Source: Pleionea litopenaei (GTDB lineage: Bacteria; Pseudomonadota; Gammaproteobacteria; Enterobacterales; Kangiellaceae). From it: DNA of 64,000 nucleotides. Made by a program: the position numbers and the translations under genes. The notes under the pieces were generated by a model. The model saw nothing but the letters and a program-made list of their open reading frames with translations, was not told where the DNA came from and searched no databases. Shown here piece after piece: positions 45,939-54,861 of this stretch (the first letter of the stretch is position 1; each line of letters opens with the position of its first letter). The DNA lies in NCBI RefSeq assembly GCF_031198435.1, contig NZ_CP133548.1, forward strand, positions 3,630,001 through 3,694,000, in the 5' to 3' direction.

Positions 45939-46212
45939 CGATTTTTCCTGTTAAGAATGAAAGGTTTAATGATAAATCTGGCTGAGTGATCAGTAATGAT
46001 GGAGTCGTGATGAAATGGTGATGGGATAAAAACTTGCTTTAACAGGTGAGGGTTGTGGGTAAAGCGAGAATATAAATTTAGTGGCATTAGTCAATAACTA
46101 GCCCGCAGGTTTTTTTAAGCTTGAGCCGCAAGGCTAGCCTTAAAACCTTATTAATGAATCTAGACGTTTACTGATCTAATACGTTCAAGCTAATATGCAA
46201 GGAAAATCAAAC

Positions 46213-47532
46213 TCAATAACTGGACTCGTCTTCGTCAATATACTCATCTAACTCATACTGCTGGGTACTTTTAATCGATAAGTTTCTATCGAAAAATGTA
46301 CAACGGCCGTGTAATAGGTATCCCTTATATTCGCATATATTGTCAATAAATCCATCATTAGTATATTCCGTACATTCACCTTTTCCCTCGACTCCGCGAA
46401 ATAGACAGTCTCTAGTGATCTTTGACTCTGAATACTCTATACATCGACCATTTTTCTCACCATGGATATAACGGCAACTTTCGGTTAATAAATTATTTTC
46501 CCAAAACTCGTATGTTCCATCTACGAATCCATTGAGCATAGGTATTTCTATGCGATACTCTTTGTCTGCCTCTTGGCAATAGCCATTAAGATGACCATCT
46601 TTAAACTCACAATATCCTGAGCTTTCATTGTGATAGTTGTTGGATGTCCAAATACCGATGCGAGTGTCATCTTTATACTGCCCATCAAGGACTTTTAAAA
46701 ACCGTTTACTTGCCAGTAAAGTGTCTTCAGAAATGGCTGAGTGACTTTCAAGATTTTTGTTCAATGTCCACTTTTCGAATGGTCCTTGTTTTCTGCCGGC
46801 TAAATCAGCACACCATCGAGAATACTCGATTCCCCAAATACGTGTTTTAAGCTGTAAATTATTGGCACAAAAAGGATAGCTGCTGTCGTTAAGATAGTAT
46901 TCGGATTGTTGTCTGGTGTAACTTTCGAGACGCGAAAACTCAGAGAATTCGAATATCTTTGCTTCGTCTCCTCTCGTATAAATAAAGCCATAACTATTGT
47001 TGTTTTCGTCGACTAATATTTTTTCTACTGAATCAATCCAACCCGGAAAACCACACGAAAGTTTTATGAACACCTTTTCTTCTTGGTTAGTCTCAGCCTC
47101 GTCAAGTTTAACGGGAGTGCTCATAGAAATGTCAGACTTTGAATGATCTTTTAAACCATTAAACACCAGTCGGCCCTGATCAAACACCCAAATCGCCGTC
47201 TCAAATGACTTTAATTGGTCATAGAGAACAACAAACCGGCCGTCTTCAGATACGAAGCTCTCATTCAAATTGGGTGCGGCTAGTTGAACTTCTTGTTGGT
47301 TCTCATTGTTTCTTAAAATAAGTATAAAGTCAGAAGGGATAGTTGCAGGTTTGTCGCCAAATGATTGGTCGCTGTACTTAAAGTCAAGGTAGCGTCCCCA
47401 GTCATTTTTTCTTTCAGAAATGAGTTGAATGGTGTATTTTCCCGAGGAAAGATCCTTTACGGTACGTAGTAAGTCTTCAGATACCGCACTTTGGCTGACT
47501 AGCCATGCCAAAACGACGACTGCATATTTCAT
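46213..47532 (-). CDS. Exported protein with C-terminal MORN-like repeats
   Basis: The 439-residue protein has a signal peptide (MKYAVVVLAWLVSQSAVSE). The N-terminal region (about 20-270) has no recognised family. From about 285 to the end it has repeating short beta-hairpins (GYCEFKDGHLNGYCQE, YIHGEKNGRCIEY, EYKGYLLHGRCTFFD) of the MORN/YwqK type, each with paired Cys. Such repeats often mediate protein or lipid contact. AAGGAG precedes the ATG. No operon partner is evident, and the role is unknown. Confidence 0.75.
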   Translation of the reverse strand: MKYAVVVLAWLVSQSAVSEDLLRTVKDLSSGKYTIQLISERKNDWGRYLDFKYSDQSFGDKPATIPSDFILILRNNENQQEVQLAAPNLNESFVSEDGRFVVLYDQLKSFETAIWVFDQGRLVFNGLKDHSKSDISMSTPVKLDEAETNQEEKVFIKLSCGFPGWIDSVEKILVDENNNSYGFIYTRGDEAKIFEFSEFSRLESYTRQQSEYYLNDSSYPFCANNLQLKTRIWGIEYSRWCADLAGRKQGPFEKWTLNKNLESHSAISEDTLLASKRFLKVLDGQYKDDTRIGIWTSNNYHNESSGYCEFKDGHLNGYCQEADKEYRIEIPMLNGFVDGTYEFWENNLLTESCRYIHGEKNGRCIEYSESKITRDCLFRGVEGKGECTEYTNDGFIDNICEYKGYLLHGRCTFFDRNLSIKSTQQYELDEYIDEDESSY

Positions 47533-47727
47533 ATACGCTCCTTCTTTACCACCAATTTAAGTGCTCAAGACTCGCTTGTCCAGTAAATAGTCACGAAGTA
47601 AGAGGCTTCAGCAACGACCTGTCACTGAGCTCTGCTGGCCTGAATTACTACTATACTTGATCGGATAGTCACCTCTCGACACCCAGCAAGCGAACCGAGT
47701 AAGAGAACATTTTGGCAAACAAACATT

Positions 47728-48480
47728 ATGTCTGAACCTAAGAACCAAGCCATCAGCGCTATACTCATTAAAATTGCCGTTATCATCGGAGTGGTGGAAC
47801 TGGTCATTATGCTGGTGCTGGTCTCGTTTCATCTAGACATCAATGAATATATGATGGCGGTGATCGACGTGGTGGTTTTGGCGGTGTTCTCAACGCCCCC
47901 CATTTATTACTTTGCCGTAAAACCCTTTGTCGATGCTCGCGATGCGGCACTGGCAAAAATTCACCATTTAGCCCATATCGACCCGCTCACGAAAGTGGCG
48001 AATCGACGCATGGTGAGTGAGTTCTTTGAGAAAGATATGGCGTTTAGTATCCGGCATGAGGAGCTGGGCGCGTTGTTATTGCTTGATTTAGATGGATTCA
48101 AAGCCATTAATGACCAGCACGGACATGACGCAGGTGACCTCGTATTGGTAAGCGTCGCAGAGCGAATCACTGCTATCGTACGTGCCGAAGATATTGTTGG
48201 ACGACTGGGCGGCGATGAGTTTGTTGTCATTATTAAAAAGCTGGGTGGAGAGAAAGTGGCAGCGACAGAGAAAGCTATCGTCATTGCTGAAAAAATCATC
48301 GAGGCCTTAGCCGAACCGATTGAGTACGGGAATAATTCATTAGACATTGGCGCGAGCATTGGCATTCGCCTACTCGGCTTTCAGAATGATTGTAGCGATT
48401 CAGCAATGAAAGACGCCGACAGTGCTCTTTACAAAGCAAAAGAAAGTGGTAAGGGAAGAGCGGTAATTTTTGAGCTGTAG
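47728..48480 (+). CDS. Membrane diguanylate cyclase (GGDEF)
   Basis: The 250-residue protein has two N-terminal membrane helices (about 8-33 and 41-63) and a GGDEF domain (about 85-250). The active-site motif is intact (GRLGGDEFVVII), an inhibitory I-site RxxD (RAED) precedes it by five residues, and LLLLDLDGFKAINDQHGHDAGD is present. It should make cyclic di-GMP from two GTP and be subject to product inhibition. There is no extra sensor domain, so the membrane part may sense directly. It stands alone. Confidence 0.92.
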   Translation: MSEPKNQAISAILIKIAVIIGVVELVIMLVLVSFHLDINEYMMAVIDVVVLAVFSTPPIYYFAVKPFVDARDAALAKIHHLAHIDPLTKVANRRMVSEFFEKDMAFSIRHEELGALLLLDLDGFKAINDQHGHDAGDLVLVSVAERITAIVRAEDIVGRLGGDEFVVIIKKLGGEKVAATEKAIVIAEKIIEALAEPIEYGNNSLDIGASIGIRLLGFQNDCSDSAMKDADSALYKAKESGKGRAVIFEL

Positions 48481-48733
48481 TCGCATCGATAATGACAGCC
48501 AACCATGATAATAACAAAATGCTCAATTACCAAAATGGACTATCTTTTTTAACAACTTTAATTGAAAAATAACTCAAATTTTTTATCTGTAAATGAATGC
48601 ATCATCTATAAACTTCCCTCCGTTGATGTCAAATGGAACGCCTATTTACTTGTTCAATTGATATTGAAATATTACTTTTACTCATCGTTATTTAGAATTT
48701 TAACGAAGCTACTCCGCATTTACGGTAATAGTT

Positions 48734-49583
48734 ATGAAGTACGAAGAGCACCTATATCAATCTGAAGAAGAACGAGAGCAAGAGTAAGAGATAATCCATT
48801 TTTATGATCTCCAAATGACGCTAATTTTAGATCATTATCTAGCTCGCTCGAAAATCCAGAACTTTGATCTGCAAATCAAAAAGCGTTTGCAATGTGCCAG
48901 TTTTGGTGATGGCGACTCGCTAGATTGTTATAGTTTCGAGGTTTCTCCTCGACATAATTATTTAATTGTAAAATAGGCGACATATGGACAAAGTGTTGAT
49001 GAACTCTATGCTACTATTTATTGTTTGAAGAATAAGAAAGCAATTGCTTCGCAAGCTAATACAGTAGATTCAAAGCCAGAACGGCCTTTGCTAAACTCTC
49101 ATCGTCACTTAAGCTTTGCGTTTAGCAACGAAATAGATGAAACTTTTGTTTGGCTGACTGTTCAAGAGTGCGGAGAGCTTAGTTTAATTGATGTTTATCA
49201 GTATGGAGATTCCGAACAAAACGAATTTGATACTCTAGCGACTGCACTCTTTTACAAGGTTGCTAGCTATCCAAAAATACCACTCGATCAACGCATTAAA
49301 AATGGCGAACCCGGAATTTATTTAAGAGAGGAATTGGTAGTTAATGACCTTGACTCGATAAAGCATAAGCATAAGCAAAAGAAGAAGCTTATGAGAATAT
49401 CAGAATCTAGTTTGGATACTCATTATATTGACTCGATGCTGAAAAAAATCTGCGTTAACTGGCTACTGTTTTGAGTTAGTTCAAACAGCATTCTCAACCA
49501 GCGAAAATAATCCAAATACTGAAGGTTTGCGCATGGCTATAGAACTTCAGGTTCGAATTAAAAAGGAGTTATTGGTTTGTTAA
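48734..49583 (+). pseudogene. Decayed paralogue of the 421-residue gene at 41.5 kb
   Basis: One reading frame from the ATG at 48734 matches the intact gene nearly end to end over its first half: IIHFYDLQMTLILDH, FGDGDSLDCYSFEVSPRHNYLIVK, TYGQSVDELYATIYCLK, LNSHRHLSFAF, REELVVNDLDSIKH. It is broken by a TAA at 48785 and a TAG at 48974 (where the intact gene has Glu). A probable frameshift lies at the A7 run 49442-49448, after which the homology resumes in the +1 frame (TGYCFELVQ). The last 180 or so codons are missing. Residues after the second stop could still be translated from an internal start. Confidence 0.85.
49562..49568 (+). promoter_or_regulatory. Ribosome-binding site for a TTG start
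   Basis: AAAGGAG lies 8 bases before TTG at 49577. The next in-frame ATG is 11 codons later, inside the signal peptide, so TTG is the likely start. Confidence 0.6.
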
Positions 49584-50140
49584 GATATTACCTTGTTGTC
49601 TTTATTATGCTGATTTCATGCTCAATATTTGCTGAACCTTCCATCAGTGTGGCAACTAAGTATTACAAAGTTAACGGACTAACCGAAAGTGAGTTAAGAC
49701 AATCATTGAGTAACCGAAGCCCGGTGAAGGAAGCTGGTAAAACCTTTGATGCTTATACCGCATGGAATATCAAATGGCGTTTCTTTTGGGAAGAGAAAGA
49801 TAATCATTGTGAGATCAATAGAGTCAATGTGACTCTAAAAATCAACTTTACATTACCTAAATGGAGCAACAAAGATAAAGCTTCCCTTGCTCTACAAAGT
49901 AAGTGGAATAAATACTATCAGGCGCTAATCGCACATGAGAATGGCCACAAACAATTGAGTGTTGATTCTGCAAGGGAAATTGAGCGTAAGTTACTGGGGA
50001 TGTCATCCAGCCGGTGTAAGAGCCTTGAAAAGAAGGCTAACGCATTAGCGCAAAAGATCCTTGCTAAGTACAAGAAGCTTCAAAAAGCCTATGATATTGA
50101 TACTAACCACGGAATGAATCGCGGTGCCGTTTTTCCATAG
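49577..50140 (+). CDS. DUF922-type secreted protease-like protein
   Basis: The 187-residue protein has a signal peptide (about 1-19, ending SIFA). The mature part has the DUF922 pattern: TYYKVNGLTESELRQSL-like start, FDAYTAWNIKWRFFW, then an HExxH motif in LIAHENGHKQL and the conserved DTNHGMNRGAVFP at the C-terminus. DUF922 proteins are predicted zinc-dependent proteases of the periplasm. It starts with TTG inside the degenerate 3' end of the pseudogene, so it may now rely on a promoter that lies in the dead gene. Confidence 0.85.
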   Translation: MLRYYLVVFIMLISCSIFAEPSISVATKYYKVNGLTESELRQSLSNRSPVKEAGKTFDAYTAWNIKWRFFWEEKDNHCEINRVNVTLKINFTLPKWSNKDKASLALQSKWNKYYQALIAHENGHKQLSVDSAREIERKLLGMSSSRCKSLEKKANALAQKILAKYKKLQKAYDIDTNHGMNRGAVFP

Positions 50141-50158
50141 GGTTTGTCAATGAAGGAG

Positions 50159-50452
50159 CTACTGGCGTTTATATTGTGTCGAACAGTAACCGCGTGAGAC
50201 ATCTGGCGATCTTAATGCTTTATGTTTAGTCTTGCGTCCAGACACTCTTTTTCGCCACATCTTAAAACTACTCGCTTTCATTTCTTTACGCATCAGTTGA
50301 ATGACCGCCGACTCATCTAAGCCGTACAAGCTTTCGATGGCTTCGAAAGGCGTTCGATCTTCCCAAGCCATTTCTATAATACGAGAGAGATCTTCTGGCG
50401 ATAAAGTTGAAACCCCATTATTGTTACGTTTATTTTCTATCGGATGTGTCAT
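50159..50452 (-). CDS. DUF2805 (TIGR03643) family protein
   Basis: The 97-residue protein carries the family signature: LSRIIEMAWEDRTPFEAIESLYGLDESAVIQLMR followed by SSFKMWRKRVSGRKTKH. This family is annotated TIGR03643/DUF2805 and looks like a small helix-turn-helix-like protein. GGAG precedes the ATG. It is convergent with the DUF922 gene, 18 bases apart. Confidence 0.88.
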   Translation of the reverse strand: MTHPIENKRNNNGVSTLSPEDLSRIIEMAWEDRTPFEAIESLYGLDESAVIQLMRKEMKASSFKMWRKRVSGRKTKHKALRSPDVSRGYCSTQYKRQ

Positions 50453-50575
50453 AGGAATTTCACTCCAGTTCCATTAACGGTTGTCTGCTTATTTATTTCA
50501 GTTGTTTGCATTGTAATCTTTAAAATTTTGATATTTATGTAGATCGTTTAGGGTAGAGGCTTTAATTTAGAGAGT

Positions 50576-51541
50576 CTAATTACACTTGGAATGTTGCTTA
50601 TTTTGATACATCAGTTTGTCAGCTTCAGAAAGCATTGAGTCTAAATTAATGTTTTCATCACTGCTAAACTCGACGACACCAACACTGTATTTAATCTGGT
50701 AATCGGTGCGCGCATCGTTGAAGTTGTCGATTAGTTTATTAAATCGCGAAACGGCGGCTTCGATTTGAGACTTTTTCTCATGCGCGTAGAGCACTGCAAA
50801 TTCGTCGCCGCCAACTCTTGCGACAACATCACAAGCTCTAAATGATTTTTTGAGTAGCTTTGCAAAGGTTATAAGTACCTCGTCACCAACTTCGTGTCCG
50901 AGATTGTCATTGATAAACTTAAAGTCGTTTAAGTCGAAGAATGCGATACTGAAAAAGGTGTTCTCCTTTTCTTGATAAGCGGCCATGATGTTTCGAGCGA
51001 CCGAAAAGAACGCTCTACGGTTAGCAATTTGCGTTAAATCATCGGTTGTTGCCAGCTCTAACGCTGCAATTTCATTTTCTACTAAAGCCGCTAAATCGTG
51101 TAAAAGTTGGACATCGTCTTGAGTGAATTTTCTCGGCATAGGGTCAATTAAGCATAAGGTGCCTAAGTTGGTTCCATCGCGATACTTTAACGGACACCCA
51201 GCATAGAATCTGATAAAGGGAGCATTAACGACGAGAGGGTTGTCATTAAATCTTTCGTCATTTTGCGCATCTTCAACGATCATGATGTCGTCTGAGTTAA
51301 TGGCGTGAGCGCAAAAGGATACTGCGCGAGACGTTTCTTTGGCTTCTAAGCCAATCTCTGATTTAAACCACTGACGCTCTTTATCAATCAAACTAACCAA
51401 ACTGATGGATACATTAAAAACGCGTGCGGCAAGACGAGTAATGCGATCAAACCGTTCATTTCGATCGGAGTCTAAAATGTTTAGAGAATTGAGTATGTTA
51501 AGGCGATGTTGCTCGTTGCTAGGGGGCGCTGCTTCTTTCAT
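50576..51541 (-). CDS. GAF-GGDEF diguanylate cyclase
   Basis: From the ATG at 51541 the protein is about 321 residues. A GAF domain (about 10-160; FDRITRLAARVFNVSISLVSLIDKERQWFKS) has the Cys-containing SFCAHAI seen in sensor GAFs. A GGDEF domain follows (about 165-321) with intact GGDEF and I-site RACD. It makes c-di-GMP under GAF control. A TTG at 51604 would put the start inside the upstream EAL gene; the ATG 16 bp past the EAL stop is preferred. It forms an operon with that EAL phosphodiesterase. Confidence 0.9.
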   Translation of the reverse strand: MKEAAPPSNEQHRLNILNSLNILDSDRNERFDRITRLAARVFNVSISLVSLIDKERQWFKSEIGLEAKETSRAVSFCAHAINSDDIMIVEDAQNDERFNDNPLVVNAPFIRFYAGCPLKYRDGTNLGTLCLIDPMPRKFTQDDVQLLHDLAALVENEIAALELATTDDLTQIANRRAFFSVARNIMAAYQEKENTFFSIAFFDLNDFKFINDNLGHEVGDEVLITFAKLLKKSFRACDVVARVGGDEFAVLYAHEKKSQIEAAVSRFNKLIDNFNDARTDYQIKYSVGVVEFSSDENINLDSMLSEADKLMYQNKQHSKCN

Positions 51542-51557
51542 ATTAGTATCTCTAGGG

Positions 51558-52292
51558 TTAGTCCCAATTGATTGACGGTAGTCCCTCAAGCTTTGGCTTA
51601 GCAAAAAAGTATCCTTGCATGTATTTAATTTTATTGGTTTTTAAGAAGAGGTAATCCGCTCTATCTTCAATACCTTCTGCAATTAACTCAACGTTTAAAT
51701 GGTTCGCCGTGGTTTGAATGCCTGACAAGATAGACTGTTTAACCTTATCGTTACTGATACCCTGAACGAGTTTCATGTCGAGCTTCAGAATGTCAGGTTG
51801 AAATTCCGCAAGAAGATTCAACCCTGCAAAACCTTCACCGAAGTCATCAATGGCTGTTCGAAAGCCTTTTGCCTTATAAGCTGAAAAGACGTCTCTTAGA
51901 AGCGCTCGATTCTCTATTTTCTCGTGCTCTGTGACTTCGAAAATAATGTTTTCTCGAGGAAAGTTGTACTTATCGGCGGCGGCTAAGGTTCGAGCCAAGC
52001 AAGTTTCTGGGTCATATATCGCGTTCGGTAAAAAGTTGATAGAGACATGAGAGGTTGGATCTAATCGTGCAATGTCTCTGATGGCTGTTACTCGACAGGT
52101 TTGGTCAAAGGAATATTTATTGTTCTCAGTGACGCGATCAAATACAAAGCCAGCACCTTCACCTTGTTCACCTCGAACCAGAGCCTCATGCGCGAAAACA
52201 CGTCTGGTTTCAACATCAACGATTGGTTGAAAGGCCATTTTTATTTTGAAATCAAGCTTTTGGTGGCATTCACAAGTGTTACATAACGGCAT
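51558..52292 (-). CDS. EAL-domain c-di-GMP phosphodiesterase
   Basis: The 244-residue protein is almost entirely an EAL domain. All main catalytic elements are visible: EALVRG, SINFLP, FEVTEHE, the Asp-Asp of TAIDDFGEGFAG, ILKLDMKLV, LIAEGIE and MQGYFFAKP. It should hydrolyse c-di-GMP to pGpG. The N-terminus has a Cys cluster (CNTCECHQ) that might bind metal or sense redox state. The GAF-GGDEF cyclase follows 16 bp downstream, so the opposing activities are co-expressed. Confidence 0.92.
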   Translation of the reverse strand: MPLCNTCECHQKLDFKIKMAFQPIVDVETRRVFAHEALVRGEQGEGAGFVFDRVTENNKYSFDQTCRVTAIRDIARLDPTSHVSINFLPNAIYDPETCLARTLAAADKYNFPRENIIFEVTEHEKIENRALLRDVFSAYKAKGFRTAIDDFGEGFAGLNLLAEFQPDILKLDMKLVQGISNDKVKQSILSGIQTTANHLNVELIAEGIEDRADYLFLKTNKIKYMQGYFFAKPKLEGLPSINWD

Positions 52293-52403
52293 AGCAACGT
52301 CTCATTTGAATGTAGTTGTTTAATTTACGTTCAACTTGATGGATTGGATTACAACTAGGCAGAATTTGCTTGATTTGATTTATTTAATGTTAGGTCAAGA
52401 TTG

Positions 52404-52490
52404 ATGGATAGCCTCGTCAAATATGAAGAGCTGGTTAAACGGAAGAGGCAGTTAAGAGAAAAGCTACGGGAAGGAAGCGTGTCTGAATAA
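52404..52490 (+). CDS. Possible 28-residue charged small protein
   Basis: A short ORF, MDSLVKYEELVKRKRQLREK then LREGSVSE, forms a strongly amphipathic, charged helix. AGGT lies about 8 bases before the ATG. It sits alone in a 258-base gap, in the opposite orientation to both neighbours. A remnant or a real small protein are both possible. Confidence 0.3.
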   Translation: MDSLVKYEELVKRKRQLREKLREGSVSE

Positions 52491-52550
52491 CGGGCGGTTT
52501 CGGTGACTAGCGTTCAAAGATACGCTAATCACCCAGTATCTAGTTGCCAA

Positions 52551-53639
52551 TTATTCGTTAATTCTTTTGAGAACCATTGCCGCGATTTCATCGACCTTTT
52601 GAATGATCTCTTGATCGCTGAAGTATTTAATGCCTTGTGCTTCAACCATGATGCTTCCTTGAGCAAGAGGGACGAATAAGTTTCGTTTATCTCGATAGGC
52701 ATCCATTGAGTTGAAAGTAATTTTTTCACCATTCTTTGCAAAATGTTGGTTCCAGCGTTTGGTTCCGTCGCTACCGAAATAAGAGACATGAATACCACCG
52801 CGACGATTGCTACTATAAACGCAGCTTACGCCATCTTCTTGAGGTCGCTTATTCTGCGAGGGCACGCCATTGACTTCAACATTAGGAAAACTCCATGCCG
52901 TATCGCCTTGCAATAGTTGTTGAGGGTTCGCTGGGCGACTGGCTGAGCAAATATCAAAGGATGGTCCACCGACAAAGGTCGCATCAGCCGCTTTTAACTC
53001 TGTCGTATCGGTTACTTGCTGAAGGCGAGACAATACTTTGTTGGCTATCCAAAGGTTTGATTCCATTTCACTTTTTTCATTGTAAGGTATTTGGGTCGTG
53101 ACCATGATTAACCGGTCTTTGGACTTAACGATGAGTTGATCGCGGCCTTGACTCGAGGCTTTCCAGGCTCCGTCAGCAAGATCGAATTGTTCTTGGCCTT
53201 CGAGGGTGAATTCTCCTTTCAATTGTTGAATATACACCCATCCAACAGGCGTTCCTGCATCCACCGAGCGCCATTTACAACCAATAAACGGCGTAATTGG
53301 ACTGTGGTTCGGGAGTTGTCGGCTTCCAGCAAGTTGTGCGATGTGTTGGTCAGTTGGCAGTCCAATCTCATTCAGCTCGCTAGTCGTTAGCAGTTGGCAA
53401 GGATCTAAATTGAGCCCGGCAGAGATTTCTTTGAGTTCCACTTTAGGCATTTGAATCTCTGGTTTTTGTGCGGGTTGAGGCGAAGGTTGAACGGAGGCTA
53501 CTTGAGAAGAGGATTTTTGAGTCGAGTCTTTTTTAGATGTTTCCGTATTTTCTTCAACGGAATTATCACTACAACTTAATAGGGCGGAACAACAAGCCAT
53601 GAGTAGCAAGAAGGGCGTTGTTTTTTTCCAAAAAAACAT
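52551..53639 (-). CDS. Lipoprotein of unknown function
   Basis: The ATG at 53639 has GGAGAG 4 bases upstream; an ATG four codons earlier has no site. The roughly 362-residue protein has a signal peptide and lipobox LLSC (SALLSCSDN). A Ser/Gln/Pro-rich linker (about 25-65) and two related alpha/beta halves follow (about 75-200 and 225-362), each with paired Cys (LDPCQLLT, GCKWRS; DICSAS, VSCVYSS). The halves resemble the DUF3558-like or ComJ-like lipoprotein layout, but I cannot assign a family. It lies downstream of the MopE-like pair on the same strand? No: it lies past their terminator, so it is probably separate. Confidence 0.75.
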   Translation of the reverse strand: MFFWKKTTPFLLLMACCSALLSCSDNSVEENTETSKKDSTQKSSSQVASVQPSPQPAQKPEIQMPKVELKEISAGLNLDPCQLLTTSELNEIGLPTDQHIAQLAGSRQLPNHSPITPFIGCKWRSVDAGTPVGWVYIQQLKGEFTLEGQEQFDLADGAWKASSQGRDQLIVKSKDRLIMVTTQIPYNEKSEMESNLWIANKVLSRLQQVTDTTELKAADATFVGGPSFDICSASRPANPQQLLQGDTAWSFPNVEVNGVPSQNKRPQEDGVSCVYSSNRRGGIHVSYFGSDGTKRWNQHFAKNGEKITFNSMDAYRDKRNLFVPLAQGSIMVEAQGIKYFSDQEIIQKVDEIAAMVLKRINE

Positions 53640-53667
53640 AGAACTCTCCATAAAAGGTTTAAAAGAA

Positions 53668-53688
53668 GAAGGGCCCGTACAGCCCTTC
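53668..53688 (-). terminator. Terminator after the MopE-like pair
   Basis: A 7-bp stem (GAAGGGC/GCCCTTC) with a 7-base loop lies about 30 bp past the stop at 53716 and is followed on the minus strand by a T-rich stretch. Confidence 0.7.
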
Positions 53689-53715
53689 TCAATGGTTAGT
53701 GTGTAAAATAATTAA

Positions 53716-54204
53716 TTATTTACAAAGGTGCGATATAAAGCCGTCACCATCTGCGTCCTTATCTCCGACGGTTTTGGGATCACAGTCTTCATCAATACCG
53801 TTGGCGTCGCAAATTTCAGGGTTGCCGGGAAAGCGATTAGGATCGCGATCGTCACAGTCATCACCACCACATGATAATGCGCCGTGACCATCACCGTCTC
53901 TGTCTTCACAAGGCACTTTGCAGAAGGCTTCTCTATTAAAGCATCGCTGGCCTCTGGGGCAAGGTGATACTCCGGGCTTGCAGACACCGAGCTTTTTTAT
54001 CAGTACGCCTTTATTATTTCTAATATTGTTAATATGGCAAGTCTCTTCACCGTTACAAAATACACCGTCATTGCAGTCAGCTCCGGTGCGACAGCCCTCA
54101 ATGATGACTTCTGTATTTTTTTTGGCAAAAGTTGGCAGCGTCGAGACGCCTAAGACGAGTACAGCAGTCACTAAAAATAGAGTTAATCGTTTTACATTAA
54201 ACAT
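53716..54204 (-). CDS. Secreted MopE-type metal-binding protein (short)
   Basis: The 162-residue protein has a signal peptide (about 1-27). A Cys-rich domain comes next (CRTGADCNDGVFCNGEETCH, 12-plus Cys), then the putative metal-binding motif of the MopE family in DRDGDGHGALSCGGDDCDDRD, PGNPEICDANGIDEDCD and DKDADGDGF. Asp-rich DxDxDG loops of this kind bind calcium, and MopE proteins bind copper. It follows a similar gene with a 12-base gap and an AAAGGA site, so they form one operon. Confidence 0.85.
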   Translation of the reverse strand: MFNVKRLTLFLVTAVLVLGVSTLPTFAKKNTEVIIEGCRTGADCNDGVFCNGEETCHINNIRNNKGVLIKKLGVCKPGVSPCPRGQRCFNREAFCKVPCEDRDGDGHGALSCGGDDCDDRDPNRFPGNPEICDANGIDEDCDPKTVGDKDADGDGFISHLCK

Positions 54205-54216
54205 GGAATTTATCCT

Positions 54217-54861
54217 TTAACCGTCTTTGCCATCGCAGTTGGCATCAATACCGTCACCTTCTACATCATGTGAGCCCGGAAATATCTGAAAATTTTGATC
54301 ATCGCAGTCGTGTGCGCGAGAGACATAACCAGACTCTTCCCAGCATGCTTTAATGGGCTTGCTCGGGTCGCCCCAACCATCGCCATCGGCATCGAGAAAT
54401 AAATTGGCCGTGACATTTTCATCAACGTCGCCATCGCAGTCGTTATCGATGCCGTCACACACTTCATTTTGAGTAGGATTGATTGCGGGATCAAAATCAT
54501 TGCAGTCGTAGACTCCTTCCCATTCATGGTTTTGACTGCGTAAATTGGTTCTTGCACGAGCAGTATTTTGATTGCGAATAAGTTTTTCATCGGCAACTCT
54601 GTCGCGATAATCTTTCAACTTATCCATATATTTTCTGTAGTCAATTCGGTGTTGGTTCAATTGCTTGCGCAATGCATTGCGCTCAGCGGTAGTTAACGCA
54701 TTGGGATTAATGACTTTGGGTGGTTTAATGTTAGGTTGCGTTACTGTTGGTGGATTGACTTTGGTTGGGTCGATCTTTTTTTCTGCGGTACTTGCAGTAA
54801 TAATATAAGTACTCAAAGCAGCGACAGTCGCAATAAATAAATACTTTCGTTGGTGTTCCAT
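54217..54861 (-). CDS. Secreted MopE-type metal-binding protein (long)
   Basis: The 214-residue protein has a signal peptide and a Pro/Asn-rich linker (about 28-50). A charged helical region (about 55-100, ERNALRKQLNQHRIDYRKYM) precedes MopE-type repeats: VYDCNDFDPAINPTQNEVCDGIDNDCDGDVDE, LDADGDGWGD and AHDCDDQNFQIFPGSHDVEGDGIDANCDG. The helical segment may be a coiled coil. GGAGG precedes the ATG. It is the first gene of the pair, probably secreted and binding Ca or Cu. Confidence 0.85.
   Translation of the reverse strand: MEHQRKYLFIATVAALSTYIITASTAEKKIDPTKVNPPTVTQPNIKPPKVINPNALTTAERNALRKQLNQHRIDYRKYMDKLKDYRDRVADEKLIRNQNTARARTNLRSQNHEWEGVYDCNDFDPAINPTQNEVCDGIDNDCDGDVDENVTANLFLDADGDGWGDPSKPIKACWEESGYVSRAHDCDDQNFQIFPGSHDVEGDGIDANCDGKDG

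Noticed and set aside
48562-48765. 67-residue plus-strand frame after the GGDEF gene
   Set aside because: It overlaps the start of the pseudogene in another frame and lacks a ribosome-binding site.
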